In this document: in pieces, positions 8,562 to 17,665 of the stretch | How positions within the stretch are numbered: position 1 is the stretch's first letter | How the letters are laid out: every line of letters starts with the position of its first letter | Source: Bacillota bacterium | GTDB taxonomy: Bacteria; Bacillota; Sulfobacillia; Symbiobacteriales; ZC4RG38 | DNA: 47,501 nucleotides | Assembly: GCA_021890795.1 (NCBI GenBank) | Contig: JAKKUO010000014.1 | Coordinates: 1 to 47,501 of the forward strand | Reading direction: 5' to 3' | Notes under the pieces: model-generated | Seen by the model: the letters and a program-made list of their open reading frames with translations, nothing else | Databases searched by the model: none | Told to the model about the DNA's origin: nothing | Position numbers and translations under genes: made by a program

Positions 8562-9938
8562 TCAGGCGCCCACCACGGGCAGCCAGATCCGCTCCCGGTC
8601 CGGCCGGGTGCTGCCGATGGCCCGGCCTTCCATCTCGCCCACCACTACGTCGTCCGCCAGTTCCGTCAGCCGCACCGGCACCAGGGTGTTCCGGAGTTCA
8701 TCCCCGGCCCGGAACCGCACCCGGATGTAGTTGTGGGTGTAGCCCTCCAGCCACCCCTCCTCGGTGTCCGCCTCCTCCTCCGCCAGGACCAGGAGGGTCT
8801 GGCCGAGGAACCGGGAGTGGAACTGCCGCTGCAGCTCGTCCCCCAGGGCGATCATCTCCCGGGCCCGGGCCTCCCTCACCGCCTTGGGCACCTGGTCCGG
8901 CATGGAGGCCGCCGGGGTGCCCGGCCGGGGGGAGAAGGGGAAGACGTGGATCCGGCTGAAGGCCATCTCCCGGACAAAGGCCATCGACTCCCGGTGCTCC
9001 TCCTCGGTCTCCCCGGGGAAGCCGACGATGATGTCCGTGGTCAGGCCGCAGTCGGGCATCACCGACCGGATGCGCTCCACCTTCTCCCGGAATTCCCGGG
9101 CGGTATACGGCCGCTTCATCCGCCGGAGCACCGTCTCGCTGCCGCTCTGCAGCGACAGGTGCAGGTGCCGGCAGATCTTCGGGTGGTTGGCCATCAGGTC
9201 GATCAGCCGGTCGGTGACGTGCCGGGGCTCGATGGAGGAGAGCCGGACCCGCTCGATGCCGGGGACCTCCGCCACCCGCTCCATCAGCTCCTCCAGGGTA
9301 AAGCGGTAGCGGACGTCCTTGCCGTAGCTGCCCACGTGGATCCCGGTGAGGACCACCTCCCGGTACCCCTGAGCGGCCAGCCGCTCCACCTCCGCCAGGA
9401 CGCTCTCCGGGTCCCGGCTCCGGGGCTTGCCCCGGGCGTAGGGGATGATGCAGAAGGTGCAGAAGACGTTGCACCCCTCCTGGATCTTCACCACCGCCCG
9501 GGTGGCCTGGGAGAAGGTGTCGATGGGGATCTCCTCGAACTCCCGGGCCTGCCAGATGTTGTTGACCGCCCGGATGGGGACCTCCCGGCGCATCGCCTCC
9601 TCACAGAGTTCGACAATCCGATGCCGGTCCTGGTGGCCGACGATCAGGTTCACCCCGGGGATCGCCGCCACCTCGTCCGGAGCGGTCTGGGTATAGCAAC
9701 CGGTCACCGCCACCACGCTCATGGGGGAGCGGCGGATGGCGTTCCGGATCATCTGCCGGCTCTTCGCGGCCCCCCGCCCGGTGACGGTGCAGGTGTTGAT
9801 CACGTAGATATCCGCTTCCTGGTCAAAGTCGACGATCGTGTATCCGGCCCGCCGGAAGAGGGTCATCATCTGCTCGGTGTCGTACTGGTTGACCTTGCAC
9901 CCAAGGGTGCAGAAGGCAACCCGGCGCCCCCGTTCCAC
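8562..9938 (-). CDS. mtaB: tRNA t6A37 methylthiotransferase MtaB
   Basis: A 458-residue radical-SAM methylthiotransferase. The UPF0004 domain begins with VAFCTLGCKVNQYDTEQM, the radical-SAM cluster is CNVFCTFCIIPYARG, and a TRAM domain closes the protein (TLVPVRLTELADDVVVGEM). The CKVNQ-type N-terminus and Firmicute context indicate MtaB (2-methylthio-t6A) rather than MiaB or RimO. GTG 9938 is preferred because the family starts close to the first Cys motif and GAGGTGA lies 5 nt upstream; GTG codons at 9941 and 9965 are alternatives. Confidence 0.92.
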   Translation of the reverse strand: MERGRRVAFCTLGCKVNQYDTEQMMTLFRRAGYTIVDFDQEADIYVINTCTVTGRGAAKSRQMIRNAIRRSPMSVVAVTGCYTQTAPDEVAAIPGVNLIVGHQDRHRIVELCEEAMRREVPIRAVNNIWQAREFEEIPIDTFSQATRAVVKIQEGCNVFCTFCIIPYARGKPRSRDPESVLAEVERLAAQGYREVVLTGIHVGSYGKDVRYRFTLEELMERVAEVPGIERVRLSSIEPRHVTDRLIDLMANHPKICRHLHLSLQSGSETVLRRMKRPYTAREFREKVERIRSVMPDCGLTTDIIVGFPGETEEEHRESMAFVREMAFSRIHVFPFSPRPGTPAASMPDQVPKAVREARAREMIALGDELQRQFHSRFLGQTLLVLAEEEADTEEGWLEGYTHNYIRVRFRAGDELRNTLVPVRLTELADDVVVGEMEGRAIGSTRPDRERIWLPVVGA

Positions 9939-10152
9939 CACCGTCACCTCGCCTTCCTGTCTCACACGCGGGGTCTCCGCTGTGTAGGATACCTGTCTAG
10001 TTTATGATACTGGCTCGCTCCCGGCGGGACAAGGGCAGAATCCCCCGGAGACCGGCAGGGCGCCGGGCCGGGGAAGGGCACCGGCAAGGAGAGCAGGGGA
10101 AGGGCACCGGCGGGGAGAAGAGGAAGGATCCGGAAGGAGGGAGAGCAGGCCC

Positions 10153-10866
10153 ATGCGGCTGGCGGTAATCGCCGACATCCATGGGAACCTCGCGGCCCTG
10201 GAGGCGGTGCTGGCAGACATCCGGCGCCAGGGGGCCGACGCGGTGGTCTGCCTGGGGGACGTGGCCTTCAAGGGCCCCCAGCCGGCGGAGTGTGTTGACC
10301 GGCTCCGGCAGCTCGGCATCCCCTGCGTCCTGGGCAATACCGACCGCTGGCTGGCCGGGGGGCTGCCGGAGGCGGTGGCGGCCCGGCCCGGGATGGCGGA
10401 GATGGCCGAGTGGTGCCGGCAGCAGCTGGGACCGGAGCGGCTCCGGTGGCTGGAAGGGCTGCCCTTCGCCCACACCGTGGACCTGGGAGGGCTTACGGTC
10501 CGCGCGGTTCACGGCTCGCCCCGGTCCGAGGACGAGTTCACCTTCCCGTGGCTGACCGAGGAGGAGCTGATGCCCCTGCTGGAAGGGGTGGCCGAGGCAG
10601 CGGTCTGCGTGGGCCACCACCACCTGCCCATGGTCCGCCGGGCGATGGGCAAGTGGCTCTTCGGCCCGGGCAGCGTGGGGATGCCCGGGGACGGGGACAC
10701 CCGGGCGGCTTACGGGCTGCTGGTCACGACGCCGGGCGGCGGGATGGAAGCCCGGCTGGTCCGGGTCCCCTACGACCTGGAGGCGACCCTGGCGGTGGCC
10801 GCCCAGCGGCAGATGCCCGGGCAGGCGGCCTACGCCGAGGCCCTCCGGGCCGGCCGGCTGGCATGA
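10153..10866 (+). CDS. Calcineurin-like metallophosphoesterase (YfcE-type)
   Basis: A 237-residue protein with the metallophosphoesterase motifs in order: MRLAVIADIHGN (Asp8, His10), VCLGDV, GNTDR, VRAVHGSPR, and the late metal ligands GHHHLP followed by FGPGSVGMPGD. These give a two-metal phosphodiesterase site; the substrate is unknown. AAGGAGG lies 12 nt ahead of the ATG. A palindromic spacer and then the pterin dehydratase gene follow on the same strand. Confidence 0.88.
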   Translation: MRLAVIADIHGNLAALEAVLADIRRQGADAVVCLGDVAFKGPQPAECVDRLRQLGIPCVLGNTDRWLAGGLPEAVAARPGMAEMAEWCRQQLGPERLRWLEGLPFAHTVDLGGLTVRAVHGSPRSEDEFTFPWLTEEELMPLLEGVAEAAVCVGHHHLPMVRRAMGKWLFGPGSVGMPGDGDTRAAYGLLVTTPGGGMEARLVRVPYDLEATLAVAAQRQMPGQAAYAEALRAGRLA

Positions 10867-10882
10867 CAGCTGGGTGACTTAA

Positions 10883-10908
10883 CGGCCGGCCGACACAACG
10901 GCCGGCCG
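10883..10908. repeat. Duplicated 10-bp palindrome between two plus-strand genes
   Basis: CGGCCGGCCG occurs at 10883-10892 and 10899-10908. Each copy is self-complementary, so they can also pair with each other as a 10-bp stem with a 6-nt loop. There is no T-run after it. It lies 16 nt after the metallophosphoesterase stop. Confidence 0.6.
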
Positions 10909-10966
10909 GAGAAGCGGCTGGGACAGCCAGGCGGCCGGCTGACGCCGGCAGAAGGAGGTGCGCCCC

Positions 10967-11269
10967 ATGACCCGGCTGCCCCGGCTCACGGAGGAAGAGA
11001 TCGCCCGGGCCCTGGCCGGCGCCCCCGGCTGGGCGGTGGTGGACGGCAAGCTGGAGAAGAAGTACCGGTTCCGGGACTTCCGGGAGGCGATGGCCTTTGT
11101 CAACCGGGTGGCGGAGGCGGCGGAGGCCGAGCAGCACCACCCGGACATCGCCATCCACTACAACCAGGTGGTGATCCAGTGGGTCACCTGGGGCTCCCGG
11201 GGGATCACCCGCCGGGACTTCGAGATGGCCGCCCGGTGCGACGCCCTTTACGGCGAGTCGGCCGGATGA
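10967..11269 (+). CDS. 4a-hydroxytetrahydrobiopterin dehydratase (PCD/DCoH family)
   Basis: A 100-residue protein with the pterin-4a-carbinolamine dehydratase signature: an N-terminal LTEEEIARALAGAPGW, the FRDFREAMAFVNRVAEAAE helix, the active-site segment HHPDIAIHYNQV, and the WGSRGITRRDFEMA end. It recycles pterin cofactors; in bacteria without a pterin hydroxylase the role may differ. AAGGAGGTG stands 6 nt before ATG 10967, which fixes the start. Downstream is a 34-nt perfect palindrome. Confidence 0.93.
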   Translation: MTRLPRLTEEEIARALAGAPGWAVVDGKLEKKYRFRDFREAMAFVNRVAEAAEAEQHHPDIAIHYNQVVIQWVTWGSRGITRRDFEMAARCDALYGESAG

Positions 11270-11304
11270 GGCTTCGGCGCTTATCAAACGGCGGCGCCTG
11301 TCAG

Positions 11305-11338
11305 GCAGCGGCCGCTCCCACGTGGGAGCGGCCGCTGC
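11305..11338. terminator. 34-nt perfect palindrome between convergent genes, possible bidirectional terminator
   Basis: A perfect inverted repeat with a 17-bp arm on each side of the centre at 11321/11322 (core CCCACGTGGG). It lies 36 nt after the pterin dehydratase stop and about 107 nt from the end of the convergent DUF309-HAD gene. No T-run flanks either side, so it is not a textbook intrinsic terminator. Confidence 0.5.
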
Positions 11339-11444
11339 TGCTTACCCGCTGCGTGCTTGTCCGCTGCGTCCGTGTACTGCCAAGCCCGGCGGATCCGGGG
11401 AGAACCGGCCCAGGTCCCTGCGGCAACAGGGGGCACAGATCCCA

Positions 11445-12521
11445 CTACCCCCCTGCCCCGGGCCGGGGTGCCGCCAGCCGGGCCTCCAGGTATTCCCGGA
11501 ACTCCGCCACCCGGGTAAAGAAGTGGTCCGGCTGGAGGGTCAGCGGCTGGCCGGTGGCGGCAAACCACCCGGCCCCGACGGTCACCAGCCCCGCCGCCCG
11601 GCCCGCGGCCACGTCCGCGTCGGTGTCCCCCACGAAGATGGCCTCCCCGGGGGCTACCCCCAGCCGGGCGAGGGCGAGCCGGACCCCTTCCGGGTCCGGC
11701 TTGGGCCGCCGGACGTCGTCCCCGGTGATCACCGCGTCGAAGAGCCCCTCCATTCCCAGGGCTGCGAAGGAGATCCGGGCGCTGGCCCGCCCCTTGCCCG
11801 TCACCACCCCCAGCCGGACCCCCCGGGACCGGAGGTCCCGAAGGAGCTGCTCCAGCTCCGGGCTGCGGACGACGTCCCGGCCGTGCCGCTCCCGGTAAAG
11901 CTCCAGATAACGGGCCACCGCCCGGGGCCAGGCGGACCGGTTCCGGAGGTGCTGCCGGAGGAGCGCCTCCTCCGGCGGGCCGAACCGGGCCACCACCTCC
12001 GCCCAGGAGAGGTCCACCCCGTCAAACTCCCGGAAGACCTGCTGCAGGGCCGGCACCACCAGGGGCATGGTGTCCGCCACGGTACCGTCGAAGTCCAGGA
12101 GCACCGCCGCCAGGGGTCCCTCCGCCGCCGGGTCTGGCGGCGGAGGGACCGGCTCCGGCGGCGCCAGCTCGATCCACGGGATATACCCCGCCAGGGGCCG
12201 GTCCGGCGGCCGTCGGTCCAGAAGGTCGAGGCAGAGCCGGGCGTGGGCGAGGATCCGGTCCACCGCCCACCCTTCATGCCGGGGGGCAAAGGGGGTCAGC
12301 CGGTCGATGGCCTTTCGCAGCACCTTCCGGCACCCCGCGGGGTTGTTCCGCTGCACGTGGACAAAGGCTGCGGCGAAAAGGATCAGCCCCTGCTTGAAGG
12401 GATCCCGGTCCTCCTGCCACTGCTCTTCCAGGACCTCGTGGGCATCCCAGAACCGGTGGGCGTTGAACAGCTCGCAATACCGCCGGTAGGCGCACCTGCC
12501 GGCAGCCCCTGCATCACGCAC
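11445..12521 (-). CDS. DUF309 - HAD phosphatase fusion protein
   Basis: A 358-residue two-domain protein. Residues about 10-105 are a DUF309 domain (FWDAHEVLEEQWQ near 24-36, then QGLILFAAAFVHVQRNN). A Pro-rich linker (about 119-133) joins it to a HAD hydrolase of the PGP/PpaX group (about 138-358), with DFDGTVADT (143-151), VVTGKGR, KPDPEGV and FVGDTDADV as motifs I-IV. The HAD part should be a Mg-dependent phosphatase, perhaps pyrophosphatase or phosphoglycolate phosphatase. GTG 12521, with GGGTGAG upstream, overlaps the rsmE stop by 8 nt. DUF309 proteins usually stand alone, so the fusion is unusual. Confidence 0.85.
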   Translation of the reverse strand: MRDAGAAGRCAYRRYCELFNAHRFWDAHEVLEEQWQEDRDPFKQGLILFAAAFVHVQRNNPAGCRKVLRKAIDRLTPFAPRHEGWAVDRILAHARLCLDLLDRRPPDRPLAGYIPWIELAPPEPVPPPPDPAAEGPLAAVLLDFDGTVADTMPLVVPALQQVFREFDGVDLSWAEVVARFGPPEEALLRQHLRNRSAWPRAVARYLELYRERHGRDVVRSPELEQLLRDLRSRGVRLGVVTGKGRASARISFAALGMEGLFDAVITGDDVRRPKPDPEGVRLALARLGVAPGEAIFVGDTDADVAAGRAAGLVTVGAGWFAATGQPLTLQPDHFFTRVAEFREYLEARLAAPRPGAGG

Positions 12522-13272
12522 CGGGCTCACCCCCCAGGTCCCCCACCGCATAGAGGATCGCCGCCACCGCGGCCAGGGCCGCGGTCTCGGTCCGGAGGAT
12601 CCGGGGCCCCAGCCCCACCGGATGGGCCCCGGCGGCCACCGCCTCCGCCACCTCCGCCTCCGTCAGCCCCCCTTCCGGGCCGACGAAGACCGCAACCCTG
12701 GCCCCGGGGCGCACCCCGGCCAGCCACTGCCGGAGCCCCGGCCGGCCGGCCTCCTGCTCCCAGAGCACCAGGGCGAGATCGTACTCCGGCACCCGGCGGA
12801 CCGCCTCCGCCCAGGTGTGAAGGGGATAGGCCTCGGGGATCGCCCCCCGGCGAGCCTGTTGGGCCGCCTCCCGGACCACCTTCTGCCAGCGGACCCGCCG
12901 GTCCGCGGCCTTCTCCGGGTCAAGCTTCACCACCGACCGGGCGCAGGCCACGGGGACAAAGGCGCTGACGCCGATCTCCGTCCCGTGCTGCAGGACCTGC
13001 TCCAGCTTCTCTCCCTTGGGAAGCCCCTGAAAGACGGTGATGTGCACCGGCGGCTCGGAGCGCACCGGCTCCCGGGAAAGGATGCGGCCCCGGGCCTGGG
13101 GCCCCCGGGTCTCCACCAGCTCGCACCGATAGGCGATGCCGCCGGCCACCGCGGTGAAAGCCTCCCCGGGGCGGGCCCGGAGCACCCGCACCAGGTGGTG
13201 GGAATCCTCGGGGCTGAGCCAGACCTCCTCCGCCCCGACCCGTTCCTCATCGACGAAGAACCAGTGGCTCAC
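12514..13272 (-). CDS. rsmE: 16S rRNA (uracil1498-N3)-methyltransferase
   Basis: A 252-residue SPOUT-class enzyme that methylates U1498 of 16S rRNA. It has the N-terminal PUA-like region (SHWFFVDEERV, DSHHLVRVLRARPGE), then the knotted domain with KGEKLEQVLQHGTEIGV, FVGPEGGLTEAE (197-208) and LGPRILRTETAAL (221-233), the SAM-binding hallmarks. The GTG start at 13272 overlaps the prmA stop (GTGA), so translation is coupled. Its own stop overlaps the next gene. Confidence 0.95.
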   Translation of the reverse strand: MSHWFFVDEERVGAEEVWLSPEDSHHLVRVLRARPGEAFTAVAGGIAYRCELVETRGPQARGRILSREPVRSEPPVHITVFQGLPKGEKLEQVLQHGTEIGVSAFVPVACARSVVKLDPEKAADRRVRWQKVVREAAQQARRGAIPEAYPLHTWAEAVRRVPEYDLALVLWEQEAGRPGLRQWLAGVRPGARVAVFVGPEGGLTEAEVAEAVAAGAHPVGLGPRILRTETAALAAVAAILYAVGDLGGEPGA

Positions 13273-14297
13273 CGCCGCCGGAGGCAGAGGGCGACCCAGC
13301 CCTCCCGCTCCCGCACCTCCTCCAGGTGAAATCCCACTGCACCCAGGGCCGCCGCCACCTCGTCCCGGCGCTCGGCGATCACCCCGGAGGCCAGAAGCCG
13401 CCCGCCGGGGGGCAGGACAGCCGCCAGCCCGTGCCGCAGCTCCACCAGGATGGCTGCAGTGAGGTTGGCCAGGGCCAACGTAGGCCGGTGGGCCCTGAGC
13501 CACGCCCCGGCCTCCGCCGCGTCCGGGCCGGTGAGGCCGGGCAGAGGCCGGTCCGGCCCGGCGGCTCCGCCTGGCGCCCCACCCCCGCCTTGGGCCGCCG
13601 GGGCCGCCAGGGTGGCGGCGCAGACCGTCACCCGGTCGGCCACCTGGTTCACCCGGACGTTCTCCCGGGCGACCCCCACCGCCACCGGGTCCACCTCCAG
13701 GCCCAGCACCGCCGCCGCGCCGAGCCGGGCCGCGGCGATGGCCAGGATCCCCGAGCCGGTGCCCACGTCCAGCACCGCCTCCCCGGTGCGGAGGAGCCGC
13801 TCCAGCCCCTCCAGGCAGAGGGCGGTGGTGGCGTGCTGGCCGGTGCCGAAGGCCATCCCCGGGTCGAGGTAGATCGGCACCTCCCCGGGGGCCGGGGAAT
13901 AGGCCTCCCAGGTCGGCACCACCACCAGCCGCCGCCCCACCCGCAGGGGCTTGAAGTACCGCTTCCAGTTCTCCGCCCAGTCCGCCTCGTCCACCCAGGC
14001 GAAGGCGGGGGCCGCCACCTCCCCCAGGCCCAGGGCCCGGACCCGGCCCAGCCCTTCCTCCAGCCGCTGCCGGGACTCCTCCAGCCCGGGCAGGTCCGGG
14101 AGGTAGGCCTTGAGGGTTACCCACGCGGGGTCCCCGGGGACCAGGTCCGTGGCATCCCACCGGCCGGAGGCGATGGCCTGGTGCACGTCCAAGGGGTCCT
14201 CCACCACCACCCCGCCTCCGGCCAGCTCCCCGAGGAGGGCCTCCACCGCCTCGGCAGCCTCCCGCCGGGCCCGGATGGAAACCTCCAGATAGCGCAT
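13269..14297 (-). CDS. prmA: Ribosomal protein L11 methyltransferase
   Basis: A 342-residue PrmA. The N-terminal substrate domain (1-100) is followed by the Rossmann methyltransferase with the AFGTGQHATTALCLEGLE motif and VLDVGTGSGILAIAAARLGA as SAM site. Between the middle strands and the catalytic LALANLTAAILVEL segment there is a Gly/Pro/Ala-rich insertion of roughly 35-40 residues, so it is longer than the usual 290-310. It trimethylates L11. ACAGGAGG lies 6 nt before the ATG at 14297. It is first in prmA-rsmE-DUF309/HAD and follows the dnaJ terminator. Confidence 0.93.
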   Translation of the reverse strand: MRYLEVSIRARREAAEAVEALLGELAGGGVVVEDPLDVHQAIASGRWDATDLVPGDPAWVTLKAYLPDLPGLEESRQRLEEGLGRVRALGLGEVAAPAFAWVDEADWAENWKRYFKPLRVGRRLVVVPTWEAYSPAPGEVPIYLDPGMAFGTGQHATTALCLEGLERLLRTGEAVLDVGTGSGILAIAAARLGAAAVLGLEVDPVAVGVARENVRVNQVADRVTVCAATLAAPAAQGGGGAPGGAAGPDRPLPGLTGPDAAEAGAWLRAHRPTLALANLTAAILVELRHGLAAVLPPGGRLLASGVIAERRDEVAAALGAVGFHLEEVREREGWVALCLRRR

Positions 14298-14468
14298 GGC
14301 CAGCCTCCTGTTCGCCCGCGATAGGCTTTCGAGTTCAAAGATTTACGTTCAAGGACGGGCTTTCGCGTTCCAGTCGACTGCGGGCGCCCCGCGGAGCCCG
14401 CATCTGACTCCGCTTTCGACCCCGGGGGCAGGAGCCCCTCCTCCGCCCGTCGGGAACCACCCGTCGCG

Positions 14469-14501
14469 AAAAAAGGACAGGCGGGTCGCCCCGCCTGTCC
14501 T
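14469..14501 (-). terminator. Rho-independent terminator of grpE-dnaK-dnaJ
   Basis: A 12-bp perfect stem (14474-14485 with 14490-14501) and a 4-nt loop, followed on the minus strand by six U residues (A-run at 14469-14474 on the plus strand). It lies 33 nt after the dnaJ stop. Confidence 0.92.
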
Positions 14502-14533
14502 GTTCTCTCGCCGTTGGCGGCGCGGGTCACCCG

Positions 14534-15700
14534 TCAGACGCCGAACGCGTCCCGCATCTTGTCGAAGAACCCCTTGGACGGACCACCGCCGGCCACGCTC
14601 TCCCCCCGGATCCGGGCCAACTCCTGGAGCAGCTCCCGCTCCTTCGGGCTGAGCCGGGTCGGGATCTCCACCCGGATGCGCACGATCTGGTCGCCCCGGC
14701 CGGAGCGACCGAGCCGAGGCATCCCCTTGCCCCGGAGGGTGAAGGTGGCGCCGGGCTGGGTGCCCTCGGGAATCTTGAGGGTCTCGGTCCCCTCCAGGGT
14801 CGGCACCTGGATCTCCGCTCCCAGCGCCGCCTGGACCATGGAGACGGGCACCTCGACGTAGATGTCGTCTCCCTGGCGCTGGAAGTAGGGATGGGGCTTG
14901 ATATGGATGACGATGTAGAGATCGCCGCTCGGCCCGCCCCGGAGGCCGCTCTCGCCGTAGCCCCGCATCCGCAGCCGGGCGCCCTCGTCCACCCCCGGCG
15001 GGATGTTGACCTCCACGGTCCGCTCCCGCCGCACCCGGCCCCGGCCGCCGCAGGTCGGGCACGGAGAGTCGATGACCCGGCCCTCTCCATGGCAGAGGTC
15101 GCAGGTGGTGATGCTGGCGAACCGGCCGAAGGGGGTCTGGCGCACGTGCTGCACCTGGCCGGTGCCGCCGCACCGGGGACAGGTCCGGGGCTGGGTGCCC
15201 GGGCGGGCGCCGCTGCCGCCGCAGGTGCCACAGGTCTCGATCCGGGGGACCCGGATCTCCTTCCGGGCGCCGAAGGCGGCCTCTTCCAAGGTGATCCGCA
15301 GGTCGTACTCCAGGTCCCGGCCCCGCTCCGGCCCCCGCCGGCGCCGGCCGCCGAACCCCTCGAAGAACATCTCGAAGATGTCGCCGAAGGGGCCGAAATC
15401 CTCCTGGGTGAAGGTACCGAAGTCAAAGGGGCCGGCCTGGGCGGAGCCGGAGGCGTCAGCGGTGCCGGCGGCGTGGCCGGCGACCCCGGCATGGCCAAAC
15501 TGGTCGTAAAGCTTGCGCTTCTCGGGGTTGGAGAGGACCTGGTACGCCTCGTTGATCTCCTTGAAGCGCTCCGCCGCCTCAGGGTCCTTGTTGACGTCCG
15601 GGTGGTACTTTCGGGCCAGGGTCCGGAAAGCCTTCTTGATCTCCTCGTCGGTGGCATTCCGGGGGACGCCCAGCACCTCGTAGTAATCCCGCTTGCTCAA
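14534..15700 (-). CDS. dnaJ: Chaperone protein DnaJ
   Basis: A 388-residue type I Hsp40. The J-domain has HPD at 33-35, followed by a Gly/Phe-rich segment (about 70-120). The zinc region has four CxxCxGxG repeats near 157, 174, 200 and 214 ([32 protein letters not shown]). The C-terminal client domains follow. It stimulates the ATPase of DnaK, encoded just upstream with a 64-nt gap containing a hairpin. The start is ATG at 15700. Confidence 0.97.
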   Translation of the reverse strand: MSKRDYYEVLGVPRNATDEEIKKAFRTLARKYHPDVNKDPEAAERFKEINEAYQVLSNPEKRKLYDQFGHAGVAGHAAGTADASGSAQAGPFDFGTFTQEDFGPFGDIFEMFFEGFGGRRRRGPERGRDLEYDLRITLEEAAFGARKEIRVPRIETCGTCGGSGARPGTQPRTCPRCGGTGQVQHVRQTPFGRFASITTCDLCHGEGRVIDSPCPTCGGRGRVRRERTVEVNIPPGVDEGARLRMRGYGESGLRGGPSGDLYIVIHIKPHPYFQRQGDDIYVEVPVSMVQAALGAEIQVPTLEGTETLKIPEGTQPGATFTLRGKGMPRLGRSGRGDQIVRIRVEIPTRLSPKERELLQELARIRGESVAGGGPSKGFFDKMRDAFGV

Positions 15701-15720
15701 CCTTCACACCGCCCGGCAAA

Positions 15721-15750
15721 GGTGGGACCCCGGGTACCGGGGTCCCCACC
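15721..15750 (-). other. Hairpin in the dnaK-dnaJ intergenic spacer
   Basis: GGTGGGACCCC pairs with GGGGTCCCCACC, an 11-bp stem with one bulged C and a 7-nt loop. On the minus strand it is followed by TTTGCC. It could act as a partial terminator or an mRNA-stability element that sets the DnaK to DnaJ ratio. Confidence 0.55.
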
Positions 15751-15764
15751 GCGGTCTGGCCGTC

Positions 15765-17606
15765 TTACTCCTTGACCTGGAAGTCGGCGTCCATCGTGGG
15801 CCCTTGGCCGGTGCTGCCGCCCCCCGCGGCCGCCGCGTCCGACCCGGCGCCCTGGCCGCCGCCCGTGGTGCCCACCTTCTCGTAGAGCGAGGCCGAGATC
15901 TGGAAGACGATCTGGTTCAGCTCGTCGGTGGCCTTCTTGATCGCCTCGGTATCGTTGCCCTTGAGAACCTCCTTCACCTTGTCGATGGCCTTCTGGAGGT
16001 TCTCCTTCTGGGCGGCGTCCAGCTTGTCGCCGTGCTCCTTCAGCATCTTCTCGGCGTTATAAGCCGCGGCGTCAGCCTGGTTCCGGGCCTCAGCCGCCTC
16101 CTTGCGCTTCCGGTCCTCCTCGGCGAAGCGCTCGGCCTCCTTGATGGCCCGCTCGATCTCCTCCTGGGACATGCCGACCTGCTTCTGGATGGTGATCTTG
16201 GCTTCCTTGCCGGTGCCCAGGTCCCGGGCCTTGACGTGGACGATGCCGTTGACGTCGATGTCGAAGGTGACCTCGATCTTGGGCACGCCCCGGGGCGCCG
16301 GCGGGATGCCGCTCAGCTCAAACTCGCCCAGGAGCTTGTTGTCCGCGAACATGGGCCGCTCGCCCTGGGCCACCCGGATCAGCACCGAGGTCTGACCGTC
16401 GGCGTAGGTGGTAAAGATCTGGCTCTTGGAAGTCGGGATGGTGGTGTTCCGTTCGATCATCTTGGTGAAGATGCCGCCGGCGGTCTCGATGCCGAGGCTC
16501 AGCGGGGTGACGTCCAGGAGCAGGACGTCCTTCACCTGGCCGGTGATCACCCCTGCCTGGATCGCCGCGCCCAGGGCCACCACCTCATCGGGGTTGATGC
16601 CCTTGTAGGGCTCCATCCCCAGGTGCTTCCGGACGGCCTCCTGGACCGCGGGGATCCGGGTGGAGCCGCCCACCAGGATCACCTTGTCAATCTTGGTATA
16701 GCCCTTCTTAGCCGCGTCCTCCATCGCCTGGCGCACCGGGCCCAGGGTCCGCTCCACCAGGTCCCGGGTCAGCTCCTCAAACTTGGCCCGGGTCAGGGTG
16801 ACGTCGAGGTGCTTGGGCCCGGAAGCGTCCATGGCGATAAAGGGCAGGTTGATGTTGGTGGTCAGCATCGAGCTGAGTTCGATCTTCGCCCGCTCCGCGG
16901 CCTCCCGGAGCCGCTGCAGCGCCTGCGGATCCTTCCGCAGGTCGATGCCGTGCTCCGCCTGGAACTGGTCCGCCACCCAGTCGACAATCCGCTGGTCGAA
17001 GTCGTCGCCGCCCAGGCGGTTGTCGCCCGCGGTGGCGACCACCTCGAAGGTGCCGCCGCCAATGGCGAGGATGGAAACGTCAAAGGTGCCGCCGCCCAGG
17101 TCGTAGACCATGATGGTCTGGTCCTCTTCCTTGTCCAGGCCGTACGCCAGGGCTGCGGCGGTGGGCTCGTTGATGATCCGCAGGACCTCCAGGCCGGCGA
17201 TGGTCCCGGCGTCCTTGGTCGCCTGCCGCTGGGCGTCGGTGAAGTAGGCCGGGACGGTGATCACCGCCTGCTTCACCGGCTCGCCCAGGAAGGCCTCGGC
17301 GTCCTGCTTCAGCTTCTGCAGGATCATCGCCGAGATCTCCTGCGGGGTGTACTCCTTATCGTCGATCCGGACCTTGTAGTCGGTGCCCATGTGCCGCTTG
17401 ATGGAGATGATGGTCCGGTCCGGGTTGACGATGGCCTGCCGCTTGGCCACCTTCCCGATCATCCGCTCACCGGTCTTGGAAAAGGCAACCACCGAAGGGG
17501 TGATCCGGTCCCCCTCGGCGTTGGGGATCACTTTCGGTTCGTTCCCGTCCAGGTACGCCACCACCGAGTTGGTGGTGCCGAGATCGATGCCGATGACCTT
17601 CGCCAC
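15765..17606 (-). CDS. dnaK: Chaperone protein DnaK (Hsp70)
   Basis: A 613-residue Hsp70. Actin-like ATPase motifs are [14 protein letters not shown] at the start, [13 protein letters not shown], and [13 protein letters not shown]. The substrate-binding domain starts around residue 370 ([14 protein letters not shown]), and the helical lid ends in a Gly/Ala-rich tail. It lacks the roughly 24-residue ATPase-domain insertion of Proteobacterial DnaK, as expected of Gram-positive bacteria. GTG start at 17606 behind GAGGAGG. Second gene of grpE-dnaK-dnaJ, under HrcA control through CIRCE. Confidence 0.98.
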   Translation of the reverse strand: MAKVIGIDLGTTNSVVAYLDGNEPKVIPNAEGDRITPSVVAFSKTGERMIGKVAKRQAIVNPDRTIISIKRHMGTDYKVRIDDKEYTPQEISAMILQKLKQDAEAFLGEPVKQAVITVPAYFTDAQRQATKDAGTIAGLEVLRIINEPTAAALAYGLDKEEDQTIMVYDLGGGTFDVSILAIGGGTFEVVATAGDNRLGGDDFDQRIVDWVADQFQAEHGIDLRKDPQALQRLREAAERAKIELSSMLTTNINLPFIAMDASGPKHLDVTLTRAKFEELTRDLVERTLGPVRQAMEDAAKKGYTKIDKVILVGGSTRIPAVQEAVRKHLGMEPYKGINPDEVVALGAAIQAGVITGQVKDVLLLDVTPLSLGIETAGGIFTKMIERNTTIPTSKSQIFTTYADGQTSVLIRVAQGERPMFADNKLLGEFELSGIPPAPRGVPKIEVTFDIDVNGIVHVKARDLGTGKEAKITIQKQVGMSQEEIERAIKEAERFAEEDRKRKEAAEARNQADAAAYNAEKMLKEHGDKLDAAQKENLQKAIDKVKEVLKGNDTEAIKKATDELNQIVFQISASLYEKVGTTGGGQGAGSDAAAAGGGSTGQGPTMDADFQVKE

Positions 17607-17665
17607 GGGCCAACGCCTCCTCGTTCTGCGCGCACAGCGTCTCTTTTTCTATGTTTGCTCTACCT

